Origin: Pollenia angustigena
Lineage: Eukaryota; Arthropoda; Insecta; Diptera; Polleniidae
Reading direction: 5' to 3'
Assembly: GCA_930367215.1 (NCBI GenBank)
Contig: OV884059.1
Coordinates: forward strand, 24,204,945 to 24,268,944
DNA: 64,000 nt
Positions 12,919-25,800 of this stretch are shown in pieces; the stretch's first letter is position 1, and the number at the start of each line of letters is the position of its first letter. The position numbers and the translations under genes are program-made. Below the pieces are notes generated by a model, which saw nothing but the letters and a program-made list of their open reading frames with translations, ran no database searches and was not told the origin of the DNA.

Positions 12919-13384
12919 TTAACAGAGCACGCATTTTGATAATAAAATTCAATAAATTGCAAGCGTTGTTCGTTTGTAAGACGATTCATGGTTAAATTAT
13001 AGACCAAACTGAAGATGTTTGACAGTGAAACAAAACACGAAACGTGCGTCAGCTGTTTGAACCAGTGTTGCCAAAACGATAATAGCTTAAAAATCACCCG
13101 ATACTTATTTAAATTTTATAAAACAAAAAAAAAGTAAACACAAGGATTTAAAAAGTCGTAAGGAATAATAATAATACTGAAGAAATTGTGTATATATTAT
13201 AAACAAAAAAATGCCCTCTTTTAAATTTTCAATAAGTAATTTTGACATTCACTCTTTCATTAACAAAATACACAGTATTTTTTTTTTTTTTAAAGGGAAT
13301 TCGCCTTGGTTCCAATACTTCTAAATATGTACCTCAATATTGACCCCTTTCACTGGTGTTTTCTTTAAACAATATCAACAATCA

Positions 13385-13582
13385 GCCATGTCACAGAGTA
13401 CAATTCCGTTCGGAAACGGAATTCATTCCGTATTTTGGTGCTTCAGAAAATGACGAAAAAATGTTTCGGAATGAAATCATTTTTGTTTTCATGAACGGTA
13501 TGAGAGTTGTCTGTATCTGAAAGGCCATAAAACTATCAAAATACACTTTCCATCCGAACGGAATTGTACTCTGTGACATGGC
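13385..13582. mobile_element. MITE with 29-bp TIRs
   Basis: 198-bp element with TIR GCCATGTCACAGAGTACAAT continuing TCCGTTCGG, perfect at both ends. TSD not clear. Confidence 0.75.
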
Positions 13583-15378
13583 CCAATATTAACCCTTATC
13601 AAATTGTATTTAAGTTGGCCCCTTCAATAAAAAACTACTTTTACGCTTATCATCATCTAACTAACACAAATAAAAATTATATATATCCTGATAGTAACTA
13701 ATTTTTTATTCGTTTTATTTTTCCTGATTGGTATCCTTTTTTAAACATCATTTATCAACAATTTTTTGTCTTGCAACACACACAAATGTTCAACATATGG
13801 TCAAATCGATTATATAAATCATTAGCATCTTTTGTAACCAATTTTCTTGCAATTTAAACAATAAACAATAGAAAAAACCAACAAAAACTCCCCAAAAATA
13901 ATACTACAGGAGACATTTTATTATTTTTTAAATGTCCTTTGCAGTAAGCACACACTTGTATAGCCCTTTTATTAAGTGTGAAAAACACTTTTCGAAAGGA
14001 ATGTGGAAATAAATAGAAGATGTGGTGGGGTTAAAGCTTGCGTGTTTGTTTAAATGGTTTTTTAATATGAATAGTGTGAAAATAAATATTCTTTCAGTTT
14101 TTTTTATCCCTTTTGTTTGGTTTTTTTTTTTTTTAACTTAAAGAAAAATTTGGGGAAAATTTTAATATCTATTTGTTGCTTACGTTTATTGAACATTGTT
14201 GTGTTTTTTTTTAGGTATTTTGTTAAAAAGGACATTTAAAGAATAAAATTATTCTTAACTTTCCAGACTGGACCCCGTTTTTTTTCTAAAGAAAAGTAAA
14301 AAAAAGGTGTTACAAAGAGTAGAAGTTAATAAAGCCAATATAACAATGATGGTTAAAATAAAATGCTTGGCGTGTAACTGTCTAATAAATTTTCCTTCCA
14401 TTTTTTTCTTCTTTCTTTTGCAATAAAAAAGAACTTACGAAAGAAACTGTTAAACCCTTTTCAACAAAAAGTTGTGTCTCCAAAACACAGAAAAGAAACA
14501 TTAAAGTGACAATACATGTTTTATTAGTTAACCACAATACAAAAAAAAAAAAAAAAAAAAAAAACGCAGGGCAAAATAATAATAATAAAATGGTAATTTA
14601 TTTATAAGAAATACATTCTTTTATTTTAAGTTGCTTGAAAATAGCGCAAGAAAAGCATGAAAAGTCTCTTTTTTGCAGTTAAACATTAAACGAAATTTTT
14701 GTTCAAGAAAAGGTATTTGTTATTTTTTTTAATTTCTTCTATATAAAATAGAAAAGTCAGGTTCAACAGGAAGCCGACACGGGGACGGCTTACTTGGCTC
14801 CTTACAGCTGTCAATTTGTACCCTGAGCCTGTGACCATAGTTAGAGGTATATTACACCATAGGCATAACTGCAGCCTCAGACAATTTCTACACTCATAGG
14901 AAAATGCATCTTCAAATTGATGATGCCGTAACATCAAAATTGTGGCATCTATGTTATTTAAAATGGCATCAATGAGGCAAAAAGTGACATCAATCCAATG
15001 ACAAACGTCATCATAAAATTTTGTCATTTAACCAAAAAAAATCAATGGGATATAAAAACCATTTTTATTTTGCTTTTTTCTCTCTCGCTCTCTCTATATC
15101 TGCCTGATAAAACATTGTATATAAAACGTATGAAGCACACAAAAATGTAAAAAGGTTTAATATGCACACAAACATCTTGTTGTTTTTGTTGTCAAACCGC
15201 TTGTGTAGTTTATTTGGCCCTTATTTTAAAAGCATTTGGCTTTAAAGTCATACGTTTAATTAAGAAAAATTATTCATTGCGGATATATAGACAAAATATT
15301 TAAATAGTTTGAATGTATTTAACCTAAAACTGGGAACACTGTTTTTTAATATTTTATTCTTATTTACCCCTAAATACA
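13583..15378. other. AT-rich spacer without recognised gene
   Basis: Contains a pure A run (about 24) at 14540-14563. At 14900-15030 is a cluster of ATGGCATCAATG-like motifs of unknown nature. The 113-codon minus frame at 14686-15027 has no protein-like features I recognise. Confidence 0.4.
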
Positions 15379-15864
15379 CAGGCGCGGATTCAGGAGGGGG
15401 GGGGGGGGGAATAACGTACAAAATTTTTGGAAATCCCAGCACTGTTTTTTTTTTTGTTTTTTTTTATGAAATCTCTAACGAAATTTTCAATAAGTATCCA
15501 TATCTTAATCCTAATAGTTATTTATTAGATATTTCCAATGAAACATCTAGTTAACCGTATTCAAATACTTATTCTACATTTTAAGTTTAAAGTGCGAGTT
15601 GATTTACATAATGGAAAAATATCTTGTACAGCTTTAATAGCTCGTTCCGCGCATATATAACTACGCTGCTGAAAATGATCACTGTTTCATATATCCGCCC
15701 AACAACTCATCTATCACAACATCTATCATTTGCCATTTAAATTTAGTTTATTAAAAAAACCGCGAAATAGAGTCGCAATTTTTTTTGCGCCCTTCTTTCG
15801 TACAAATGTTAAGGTCTTGTTATATTCATGAAATTATTAAAAAATACTTAAAATTTTGTAATTA

Positions 15865-17163
15865 CAGTACTTTTCGTTTATAGTCACTACGCTTATAGTC
15901 ACATTAGCGATATATTCCATTTTATCTGTTTATTTTTCCGCTATAAGTTAATTTAATATAAAGTATTTACGTTATAGTCCATTAGCGATATAAGCACATT
16001 TGCCATATGGGCAAATCCTGCGTGACGAACGCTACATTTGCACGCGTTTTCTGATTGAAATATAAAAATTTTTATGTCTTTCAAAAGAGATAGCTTCAAC
16101 TTATATATAGTATTTAGTGACATTAATATGTACTTACGAATGGCATATATCATAATTTCTTAGCAAGTATATGTTGCGAAATAATTGATCACAAAGTTTT
16201 GTGACGCACGCTACAAAAAGTGGAAGTAACTTCAAAGGTTGAAGTGCGTTTTCCTAATTTTTAGCAAATTTTCCATGATAAGGGATACAAAATCTAATTG
16301 CTTAAAGAAAGATGACTATAAGACAATTCTAAACGCACTTATTCGCAGCCAAAAAATGTTGTGATTTTTTGACAAAAGCCGTGAACCCTTTGTGACGCAC
16401 GCTACATAACGCACGCTACAGTTTTTCCAGTAGTATTTTATTATTATATTTTATTTATTTTAAGAAAACAAATTATATTTTTATGAATTGCATTTCTTAA
16501 ACTAATTTCTTAACTAATGAATATCAACTTTTTTTTAACGAAATTTATATTTTGATAAGTCTGCTGTAAGTGCTACTTTTAGTAGCACAAAAATTACCTA
16601 AAATCATGCTAAATTCACGTATAACATTAAGAAATCAGCAGTGGGGTAGGATTTAGTAAAAATTATTGCATTAATGATCATTGAATTACATATTTTTTAA
16701 TATAAAAATGAAATTATGCATCTAGTCTTATATTCCATTAAAAAAAATTAATTTGAAAAATTTTTGGTTGGTGGACTGTTTCTGGGATTTGCCCATATAT
16801 GCCATTTATCAACAGTAGTCAAAGGGAAAAAGTAAAGCAAATTAATAGCGTTATAGTCACATTAGCAAAATTTACTCAATTCTTTTTAGTTTTCGAATCA
16901 AAAATCCATCCAAAGAAAGAATAAATTAAATCATTTCATTTTTGTCATCAACTCTCTACTCGTAAAAACTTTGTTTTTGCCGTTGGTATCAGTTATGAAA
17001 TATGTTGTTATTATTTTAACTATTCCTGTAAAGTAAGGAAAACGTTAATTAGGGCTTTTCTATATTAAAGTAACGATATGTGAATTAGCCTTATAGTCAC
17101 ATTAGCGATATAGTCCACGTTATGGTTGCAACTTAAGGAAGTGACTATAAGCGAAAAGTACTG
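15865..17163. mobile_element. pogo/Tigger-like element
   Basis: TIR CAGTACTTTTCGYTTATAGT then CACT, flanked by TA on both sides. Subterminal repeats of TTATAGTCACATTAGCGATA occur near each end (15889, 15970, 16853, 17091). No intact transposase. The motif GACGCACGCTACA appears at about 16023 (variant), 16203 and 16393. Confidence 0.8.
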
Positions 17164-17404
17164 TAAATGTTAATTTCGTATAGTAAGGAGAAAAATTTAA
17201 ATTCAAAACTTTATTGCGTTTGGTGCGGAAACTTTCTTCACGATCGCGAAAAAGTAAAACATGATTTCTTAATATTTTTGCACGGTCTATACGGCTATGC
17301 GATGAAGAATTTGATATTCGCAAAAATTGCAAAAAGTACTTACCCTAATAAACTTTTAAAAACAAAGGAAAGGAATTTTTATTAAAATTTATTGATAATT
17401 TTTC

Positions 17405-17512
17405 TTGGCTGAGCTGGGATTTGAACCCGGGTTGATCTTTACATGTTTCAATAATCACCACATTCTATCGTCAGAAGATCTTTGAGTTCAACCCACTGCA
17501 CCACTGCCGTGC
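17405..17512 (-). repeat. tRNA-derived (SINE-like) segment
   Basis: On the minus strand TGGTGCAGTGGG resembles a pol III box A, and GGTTCAAATCCC, about 70 bp on, resembles box B; it ends CTCAGCCA. The 5' and 3' ends do not pair as an acceptor stem, so it is not a tRNA gene. Confidence 0.45.
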
Positions 17513-17736
17513 TCTTAAGCCAGCAGTCAAACATCAATCTTTAACCAGTAGTACTGGTGGTTCGAAATTTGCTGTTATTATCACTTAAATTTGGTGAACT
17601 CAAGCCTAATTAAATAATATCAAAAAAAATTCAAAATTAACAGTTCAACTAAAAATCAAAATTGTTCTCAAAATTTTTACTTTTTTGTATCATACAAAAT
17701 TCCACCCCCCGAAGGCTCGAGCTGGATCCGCGCCTG

Positions 17737-19333
17737 ATACATAATATAAAAAAATTGTATTGTTATATTAATAAAGCTTAAAACTAATTAATGTTTTTAA
17801 TAAATCTTGAAAAAAATAAAAGATTTATAATTTCAGTTCTTTCCAAAGTTCTTTTTTATTTTTCTTTATTTTCTTTAATGAAAATTTAACAAAATGTATA
17901 ATATTAATGGCACATCATTTAAGAAAATACTCCTTTTTTCCAAAGAATATAACTGCAATTTTTTTTATATGTTTTTATATTTCTTTTCTTGTTTTTTTTT
18001 TTGTAGATTTCATTAGAGTTAAATAAAAAGAACTTAATTGATTTCCTTTTTTTTTCTTATCAAAGCTTGTTGACGTAATTTTTTAGCATTTTATTACAAT
18101 TCTTTTGCATCGCCTTCGAAAAAGAAAAAATTACAGAAAAAACGAAACAAAACCTTGTACAATTTTTTTTTTTTTTACCCCCACTAACATTAACTGCCGC
18201 CTCATCTATTTAATACCATAAATAATTGCATCTAATTAAATATTCACGCGAATGAATGAAAATGTCCTTTTTTTTCTTTTCTTCTCAAACAAACATGCTT
18301 TTAGAATACTAGAGCACTTGGCTTGCTTTTTTTTTTTTGTATTTATTTTCATTTTTTTTCTCCTCTATTTCTTTTATTCGGTGTGCATTTGACGCGTGAT
18401 GGAGCGAATGTCATTCGAAATGAAATTTAGTGCGAAAAAAAAATTATACAGAAAAATTGGACAATTTCAATGGGTATGGTTATGTTGAAAAATAAAAATA
18501 ATGTGGAAAAAAACTGTTAAGATATATAAAAAAAAAGTGGAGATGATGAGCTGCAGGAAGTTGGAGAGAATGAAAAGAAAACGCTAAATTTAATAGTTTT
18601 CAATTAGGAATCATTCGTTTGCAGGCTTTAGAGGAAGTGGCTTTGCCATCATTTCCTGTAAAGGACAATAAATGAAGTCACGTTTTAACAAATAGAAAAA
18701 AGTGGCAAGTAAAAAAAAAAAAAAGAAAACAACTACCTCCTTTAGAGAATTCTTTCCTTTTTAGAAATTACAATACATTCAAACTGGCGCCATTTTCAAA
18801 GCTCATTTAATTCTGTCGTTAATTTAATTTTATTCATCTCCTGTTTCATCTTCTTAATGCTGCTGTCTTTCTTACTTTCAATTAAAACGCAACTATATTC
18901 AAATTTAATCAGGGAAAATCAGGAGTTACTTGTATTTAAGAATTAAAAATTATATGAAATAGGAAATAAATGGTTATAAAGTTTTTAAATGTATAAAAAA
19001 ACAGGAAATTAATAGATGGTCAAGATAAAAAGAAAATAGAAATTATGGCAGTTACTTTCTTTAGATTTACTAATCAAGTTTTAACTTTAGTGACTTAAAA
19101 ACGATACTTAGGCAGCAACAATTTCTTCACAAACTCACACATTTTTCGTTAAGAAACCTTTTTCATATTTTGCCGTCAACAATTTTATGCATTTGTTATT
19201 ATTTTTTACAACATATTGTTAAGCTTTGTTCACAATTGGAGCAACAATTTCGGTATGTCTTCTTTCTAGTTTCTTCCCAAAGTATTTCATATATTTTCTT
19301 TTCATTCTACGAACAAAAATTTTACTTACTGCC
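17737..19333. other. AT-rich spacer without recognised gene
   Basis: Many T and A runs, no TIRs, no protein-like frames. Confidence 0.4.
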
Positions 19334-19991
19334 TGTTCAACGATTTCGAACGTAAACGTTCGCATAGAAAATTTATATGAAAAACACTCAGTTTTAAAAA
19401 TATTTTACACTAGCTAGCCCGGCAAACGTTGTCTTGCCACATAACTTATTTCTTTCAGATGTAACAGTGTCTGCTAGCCAAATTTTGAGAAAAAATTATA
19501 GGCGATAGTCCTTTTCAGATGTTACACTATTTGCCTGCCCAATTTCAAGAAAATTAATTGATTAGTAAAGAAGATATAAGGAGGCGGAGCTTAACCCTCT
19601 TGCCCTGTTTAATGCCCTCTCCTCTTTCCGATGTTACAGTGTATGCATGCCAAATTTAAAGAAAACCGGTTGATTAGTTAATAAAATAGAGGGAGGGGGA
19701 GCTTTAACCCCTCTTGCTCTATTTCACGCCCAAAATAATAAAAACTATAGGCTAAAGTTCTTTCCAACTGTAACACTTTTTGCCTGCGAAATTTAAAAAA
19801 AATCGGTTGCTTAGTTACCAAGATATAGGGAGGGGGAGCTTTAAGCCCTCTTACCCTATTTCACACCCTATATCTTATTCTCTTTCAGATGTTACATTGT
19901 CTGCATGCAAATTTTAAGAAAACCGGTTGATTAGTTTAGAAGATTGGGGAGTGGGAGCTTTCACCCCTATTGCAATATTTTGCGCCCTCTA

Positions 19992-20841
19992 CACTGAAAG
20001 AATTTTCTTCGCAATACCAATGAATTTTGACATTAATCCCATGAAAAATTGCATTAAAAAGGAACCTATGCAGCCCTTCGTTGGATCAATGAAACCTGTT
20101 TCATTAAAAGGATTTAATGAAACATTACATTAGATCTATGAATATTATTCATTGGATGATTACTTTCAATAAATAAAAATTTTTTTTTATTTTTTTTTTA
20201 ATTATTTTTTTTTTTTTCTTATTTTGTTTTACTTTATTTTATTTTTTATTTTTTTCTGTCTTTGGCGGGATTCGATCTCGCAACCTCGGTGCTGATAGAC
20301 TGGCTCACTACCAGCTAGTCTACCGGGGCAGTGTAATTTTTGGATAAAAAACTATGTTTTTTACTCAATTAAGAGCGTAAATATGAGATTAAATTGTCCA
20401 TATTAACAATAACAACGTTGATTGAAAGTGGATTGAAAGTTTTTTTTTCATTACTATAATGACATTTTTTGATTTTATAAATTTAATGGCATACATGTAA
20501 CATTAGATGTATGAAATTATTAAATCTTACATTTTTTTATTAACAATTAAACATTTTTTAAGGAAACTATAATTTTGTATTAATTTATGAATATAGTTAT
20601 GTTTGTATATTGTTTTTTTATGTTCCCAATTAAAAAGTTTTGTTTAACTTGGACAAACTTAAGTTTTCATATATCCAATGAAAATTTCTAACGTAATAAC
20701 GAAATCCGATGAAGCGATTTTAACGAAAATACTTCATTATAACTATGAAAATCCATTAAGATAATGAAAATTTTCATTTACCCAAGGAAAATTTTTTATG
20801 AAAATGATTCATTAAATATATGAAGCATTTTTCTTTCAGTG
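19992..20841. mobile_element. TA-flanked MITE
   Basis: Ends CACTGAAAGAA and inverted TTCTTTCAGTG with TA at 19990-19991 and 20842-20843. 850 bp, non-coding. It contains a tRNA-like segment at 20265-20335. Confidence 0.7.
20265..20335 (-). repeat. tRNA-like segment inside a MITE
   Basis: On the minus strand GCCCCGGTAGACTAGCTGGT is followed about 45 bp later by GAGATCGAATCCCGCC, a box-B-like T arm with a nearly complete 5-bp stem. No matched acceptor stem. Likely tRNA-derived, perhaps a SINE inserted in the MITE. Confidence 0.4.
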
Positions 20842-21219
20842 TAGCGATATAAAATAAACTCTACGACCTATTCTCATACCTAACAAATACACATACAACA
20901 TTTCATAAAAATCGGTCAAGCCGTTTCGGAGGAGTTCAAAATGGGGAGCATTTTGTTGATTTTTGTATGGGAATATAAATACATGTTTCGGATTGAAGGC
21001 AGTGTTCACTAAAATGGCTATAACTCAAGAACCAATACACATTTGAAGACCGTTGATAAATAAAAACCTTGGTACTGACGTCACCTTCCACGTGAACTTT
21101 ACAGAAACAAAATCGGTTCACGCATTTTAGAGAACATCAATTACTAACACAATGCAACCTATTTTTATATATAAAGATATAAAATTCTATACGAACTTTA
21201 ACGTTCGAAATCGTTGAAG

Positions 21220-21761
21220 TTGCAGTAAATTTTTTTTTTTAAGTTGAGTATACGTCTACTTCAACAACAATTTAAAAGAAATTGCAATTTCAAATTGAAT
21301 TTATAATAATTTTATTTAGTTTTGAAAAAAATTTTTAGCAAAATGTTTAAAAAAAATAATAATGAATATTTACTACCGCTCTGGGCAAAATTTGCAAGCG
21401 TTTTCTTTATTGAAAATGGTGGTTGTGAAAAAAAAAATTGCTGCTTTATTGTGAACAGCCGTGAACATGTTGCTGCCATTGTGATCGAAGCTTGATTTTT
21501 CAATTTCTCATACATTTTAAAACTTTCCGTAACACTTCTTGCCGAATAAAATTTACGAGGTTAACAATAACCTGACAGTTGTTTAAAATACATTTGGCTA
21601 GAGATAAGCAGCATGTCACACTGCGTGTTTTATTTATGAAAATTAATTTAGTAAACTCTTAACGAATTTTAAACACTCTACTAAAAAGTAAAACATTGTT
21701 TTTATGAACAAGGGGAACAAAAAAATGACTAATGGAAATGGAATGAATAAATAAATTTTAT
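21220..21761. other. AT-rich spacer
   Basis: Nothing recognised apart from T and A runs. Confidence 0.4.
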
Positions 21762-22869
21762 AAAGGGTATTCCATCTATAAGGCACGATGTTAATTCTGA
21801 GTCAAACCTTAACTTAACACGAGATTTCTTGGTTTTAGTTTTTGACACTTAAACCATGGAAAGGTAAGATTGTTGAAGCCTTTAACGAAAATGAGCGTTC
21901 AAATCAAAATGCATTTCGTGGCATTCTTTCACCTCGTGGACTAACAAGTAGATTTGCGCATTTTGGCAAATGAGAATCCACGAGTGATTGTTGAAAAGCC
22001 GATGCATTCACAAAGAGTGACTGTTTGGTGCAGTTTATGGGCTGGAAGCGTCATCGGGCCGTACTTCTTTGAATGAGGTCATGAGGTCAGCCAAGCAGTT
22101 ACCGCGAATGGTGTTTGCTATCGCGAGATGATAACGTACTTCTTTTGGCCAGAAATTGAGGATATGGACCTGGACGATATGTGGTTGCAACAGGATGATG
22201 CCACCTGCCTCACAGCCAACAAAACAATGGTACTTTTGCGCGAATAATTCAATGGCCGTTTTATCTCACGTCGCACAGTGCTGTGGCCCATAGACATAAA
22301 TAAAATAAAAAACAAGTCTTATATTGTACTTAAAAATGTACAGATCGATAGATAACAAAATAATTCAAATGCATTTTGAAGAATTTTGTTAAATTTAACT
22401 CTTTTTGGCTAGAGGGCACCAAAGTTTGAGAATTTGAAGTAAAAATGGCTAAACAACTACTTGAGTTTTACATGCTTCAGGAAAACTGTTGTTTTTAAAA
22501 GCACGAGATTGATTTTTTCTGTAGAAGTTTACTATATTAAGAGCTAACTGTAAAAAAATTTTATAGAATTATTTTCTCATTAGTGTTTTTTTTTATTGGT
22601 TTGAAAAATGCTTAATATTTACTTAAGCTCTAAAAATTTCTTAACTTTGATGGAATATAAAAAAAAAAGAAAAATATCGTCTATGGGTTTTTTACTGATT
22701 TCGAATATTTAGACTGTTTTCTAATAACTACAAGAAAAACAATTGAAAAAATTTTACCACAACTTGAAAAAAATGTATTAAAAAAAAATGCTATTTTCGT
22801 GATTTTTGCTCAAATTTTTATAGATTGAATTAGTTAAAAAAAAATAAATTAGGAACATAATAAGAAATA

Positions 22870-23100
22870 CAGTAGAATCCCGATAATTCGTATTCGCAAG
22901 GGACCGGCCATTTCTTACGAATTATAGGGGTTTTCGATTTAGCGGGGTTTCGATTTAACGGGATTAAAATAAAATAAATACGAATAAACGGGGTTTTTCA
23001 ATTTATTTACTAAAACGAGATTTTTTCAAGGGACCGACAGTTTATTACGAATTATCGGGAATTACGATTTATCGGGGTACGACTTATCGGGATTTGACTG
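22870..23100. mobile_element. Tigger/pogo-like MITE, copy 1
   Basis: Ends CAGTAGAATCCCGATAATTC and complement of CAGTCAAATCCCGATAAGTC, with TA on both sides. Same family as 27862-28389 (528 bp) and 55578-55950, but shortened inside. Confidence 0.85.
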
Positions 23101-23148
23101 TATTAGGTATTAAAGTGGCTTTATGTAATTATAATGAAACGCAACTAA

Positions 23149-23926
23149 TCACCCCTATTATGTAAGGCGTTGTCGACGTCGACATTAAATTTTTAATTGT
23201 TGTCACATCAAGGCGACGACTACATCACTTCGACGTTAGTTTGGTATTTTATAAGAATGTTGTGTCGACGTCGACTAGCTATCGAAAATTTGACAAAAAA
23301 AAAAAAATCCCATCTCCAATTATTTTTTTTTTTTTTTGTTCTTCACTTTCTTTTTAACGCTATTTATGCTATTTTCCGACACGGTTTTTTAACCGATTTA
23401 GCTTTTTAAAATAAAGTGTAGTGTTTGTTTCCAATTTTGTATTTTTTTCGCGAATTTTTGGCATGTTTTTGATAAAAGATATTTTTACTGTAAGTTCTCT
23501 GATTCTTTATAGCTTTAACATTTATTAATTTCCGAATTTTCGCAATTATGTCTCTTTGAGGCGTTCGCCTTAAATTGGACATTTTCGCGAATTTTCGCTA
23601 TTTTAGGAAACTTTTCCGAACTTTCGCAATTTTCGCGTTAAATTTACTAAAAAAATTTGTGCCCATAACTTCTTTCAAATTTGCATTTTTTTTATTTTAA
23701 GCGTTTTCAATAAATATGTTTACATTTCATTTAAAACTTCTTTAACTTTCATTTGAGTCGTCGCAAAATTTCCTGTCGACTAAAACGGGGATAATACTAC
23801 TCGACGTCGACTTAAGAGCGCCTTAGAAAATATCAATTGACTGTCAATAGTCATCGATAACTGTCAACAACGACTCAGAAAATACCATTACTGTTCAGGT
23901 GCCGTCGACTTTCATAATAGGGGTGA
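23149..23926. mobile_element. MITE rich in GTCGAC motifs
   Basis: TIR TCACCCCTATTATG at both ends. TTGTCGACGTCGAC and related palindromes occur near both termini (about 23172, 23265, 23801). The TSD could not be fixed. The frame at 23197-23409 is not protein-like. Confidence 0.65.
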
Positions 23927-23948
23927 ATAACTAAAATAAATTTCAGGA

Positions 23949-24240
23949 TGCTTGTCCGAAGAAGCATTGGAAGCCAACCACAAAATCGTGAGAAAAACAC
24001 ATACAACATACGAGAAAAACGTCACAAAGGGACACTCATAAAGATTTAATGACTCATTTAATACTTTCCTCAGATCCGTTATTGTCTTCAAAAAGGAATC
24101 CAAAGACTAAAAAAAATATATTTTTTGAAGAAATTGAGAAATATATACTGAGAGAAAATGTTGATGAACCAGTTAAAGATGACGAAACGGCAATACTTTT
24201 TTGGAAGAATCCAGTACTGAAGATGATTTATTGTAATTAA
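23949..24240 (+). pseudogene. Transib transposase C-terminal fragment
   Basis: The first block (23949-24042) reads CLSEEALEANHKIVRKT, and after a frameshift 24049-24240 reads MTHLILSSDPLLSSKRNPKT then KKNIFFEEIEKYIL. The SEEALEA..K and SSDP..SS.R pattern is what I remember for the C-terminal end of Transib/RAG1-like transposases. The assignment rests on that plus the element ends. The catalytic DDE residues lie upstream in the normal protein and are not found, so the gene is dead. Confidence 0.6.
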
Positions 24241-24330
24241 AAAATATGAACATATGTAAATAATAAATAAATTAGTTTAAAGAAAATAAATTAGGAATAT
24301 AATAAGAAATAATTCCAAATAATTCGTTAG

Positions 24331-24972
24331 ATTGGCTCAGAATCAGTTTCTGACTCGATCTAACGATGTCCGTCCGGCCGGCTGGCTGTCCATGCAACCT
24401 TGTGCATTCAGATCGCAAATTCGGAGACAATTTGATGAAATTTGTCCCAGATGCTCTGACTGGTACAAGGACCAAGCCTATTGAAAATGGAACGAATCGG
24501 TCCATAATTTTACAGAAACCAACTTATTACATCGGCAAGATTAAATTTGGTCCCAACCAAACTAATTTTATTGCAATCAAAATCAGCTTATCAAATTTTA
24601 TTGGAATCTTTCTATTTTTGTGCCAGCTTTTAGTGCCAGCTTCCTTAAAAATATTAGTATTTACATACAAATTGGCGGCAATGACTTTACCGATAGCTAT
24701 TATGTCATGACAAAATGTTGTCCAGGTAGGTCCAAAATAAACCAAAGGTTCCATATAAGCTCTCATCCAAAAAACTCATGTATGTAGATGAAGATATCTA
24801 AATAATATTCGGCGGAAAGAACTTTTAAACGAATCTTAACTTCATAACATAATTTTGTTATGGCGGGTCCATGTTTGCCCAAATAGATTACAATCTAGGA
24901 AATTTGTTTTTAAATACTATGCTATAGGGTATCACATGGTCGGGCTTGCCCGATTATACTTTTTTACTTGTT
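24331..24972 (+). mobile_element. DINE-like repeat with GTCGGGCTTG tail, copy 1
   Basis: Contains GGCTCAGAATCAGTTTCTGA, CTCGATCTAACGATGTCCGT then CCGGCCGG, and ends GGGTATCACATGGTCGGGCT then TGCCCGATTATACTTTTTTA. Same family as 45747-46452. The 5' end is missing. Confidence 0.6.
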
Positions 24973-25455
24973 ATTTTTGCAAGAGCATTTTAAGCGTTTT
25001 TAACTCATTTTTCATTAAATGATGTTTTTGTATTTTTCACATTAATAATCCGATTGTACCAAAATTAGGCATACATATATATCTAACAAATATCAATTTT
25101 CATACCAAATTTTATTACGATTGGATAATTTTGTAAGTGTTATAGCGTTTTTAAGAAAAAGGATATATGGCAGGACCTTGAGTCCTTGTTCAGATTTAAA
25201 TTGAAATTTACACACGCGTTGCTAGTTGTGTGCGTATCAGCATGACCATTCTTTGTAGTTTTGTGGGCATTATTGAAGCCATAATTACATTTTTCCATTT
25301 CAGGACACATTGGAGGTAGGCGTGTCCTTGGACCGATTTCTCCAAAAATTCATATTTTTCTTAACTAAGCTATTTTATGCTAGTGTACCCTTCGTTATAT
25401 AGGGACAAAGCATACAATGTTTGGCAAAAAATATAAGGAGTGCTCGTAGAATGTT

Positions 25456-25800
25456 GAAATTCTGCTCTGAGCCTTTGGTTAGCTCAATTAAGAAAAATAT
25501 AAAGTTTCATCAAAATTCGCCACGCCCTCCAACCACCGCCCATAGAACCCAAAATTTTTTTTTGGCCCAAAGTTTTTGAAATTTTGCTCTGAGCCTTTAT
25601 TTAGCTCAATTAAATAAAAAATAAAGTTTCATCAAAATTGGCCACGCCCTCCACCCATCACCCATAGAACCCAAAATTTTTTTTTGGCCCAAAGTTTTTG
25701 AAATTTTGCTCTGAGCCTTTATTAAGCTCAATTTAGAAAAATATAAGTTTAAATCAAAATTGGCCACGCCCTGAACCCACCGCCCATAGAACCCAAAATG
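25456..25800. repeat. 122-bp tandem repeat, about 2.8 units
   Basis: GCTCTGAGCCTTTRKTTAGC recurs at 25464, 25586 and 25708, exactly 122 bp apart. Each unit has GGCCACGCCCT and CCCATAGAACCCAAAA. Confidence 0.85.

Larger units (their letters stand above)
11204..12989 (-). pseudogene. mariner transposase, interrupted and internally deleted
   Basis: The start is ATG at 12987-12989 (MNRLTNEQRLQFIEFYYQNA), the N-terminal helix-turn-helix of a mariner transposase. The frame breaks at the MITE at 12918. After the MITE it resumes at about 12280-11964 with MHPEKVTVWCGLWAGGIIGP, the catalytic-core segment. The helix-turn-helix remainder and linker are missing. A second MITE at 11481-11963 splits the core just before QDGATCHTA. 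The C-terminal part then runs to a stop at 11204 (…RMDHLRRCHGQHLHEIIFKH), but the segment holding the third catalytic aspartate (normally in a CDLTPLD-type motif) has been deleted between GENFL and WGYVKAH. The product would cut and join DNA if intact; this copy cannot. Confidence 0.85.
11104..13101 (-). mobile_element. mariner element, internally deleted, with two nested insertions
   Basis: TIRs TCGGGTGATTTTT with TA on both sides (11102-11103, 13102-13103). The transposase remnant reads on the minus strand. Two elements sit inside it, 11481-11963 and 12284-12918. Removing them leaves about 880 bp against the usual 1.3 kb of the family, so about a third of the gene is deleted. Confidence 0.85.
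15379..17736. mobile_element. hAT-like element, non-coding
   Basis: Ends CAGGCGCGGATTCAG.. (left, running into a G run) and its complement from CAGGCGCGGATCCAGC (right). CAGG-type ends with GGCGGAT-like sequence are common in hATs. ATACA abuts both ends but a full 8-bp TSD is not seen. It contains a pogo-like element and a tRNA-like segment. Confidence 0.65.
19407..21176. mobile_element. Unclassified repeat (non-LTR or Helitron-like), inserted in MITE
   Basis: Starts near CTAGCTAGCCCGGCAAACGT and ends TTTATATATAAAGAT. It holds degenerate 60-130-bp repeats around GATGTTACAGTGTCTGC (19459, 19519, 19631, 19765, 19889) and the block ATCGGTCAAGCCGTTTCGGA at 20911. The tail resembles RTE-type 3' ends, but no ORF supports that. 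Confidence 0.5.
19334..21219. mobile_element. Small MITE split by a 1.77-kb insertion
   Basis: Left arm TGTTCAACGATTTCGAACGT at 19334; inverted partner ACGTTCGAAATCGTTGAAGT ending about 21219. The intact 119-bp relative at 29601-29719 shows that the two halves once joined at about 19407/21177. Confidence 0.7.
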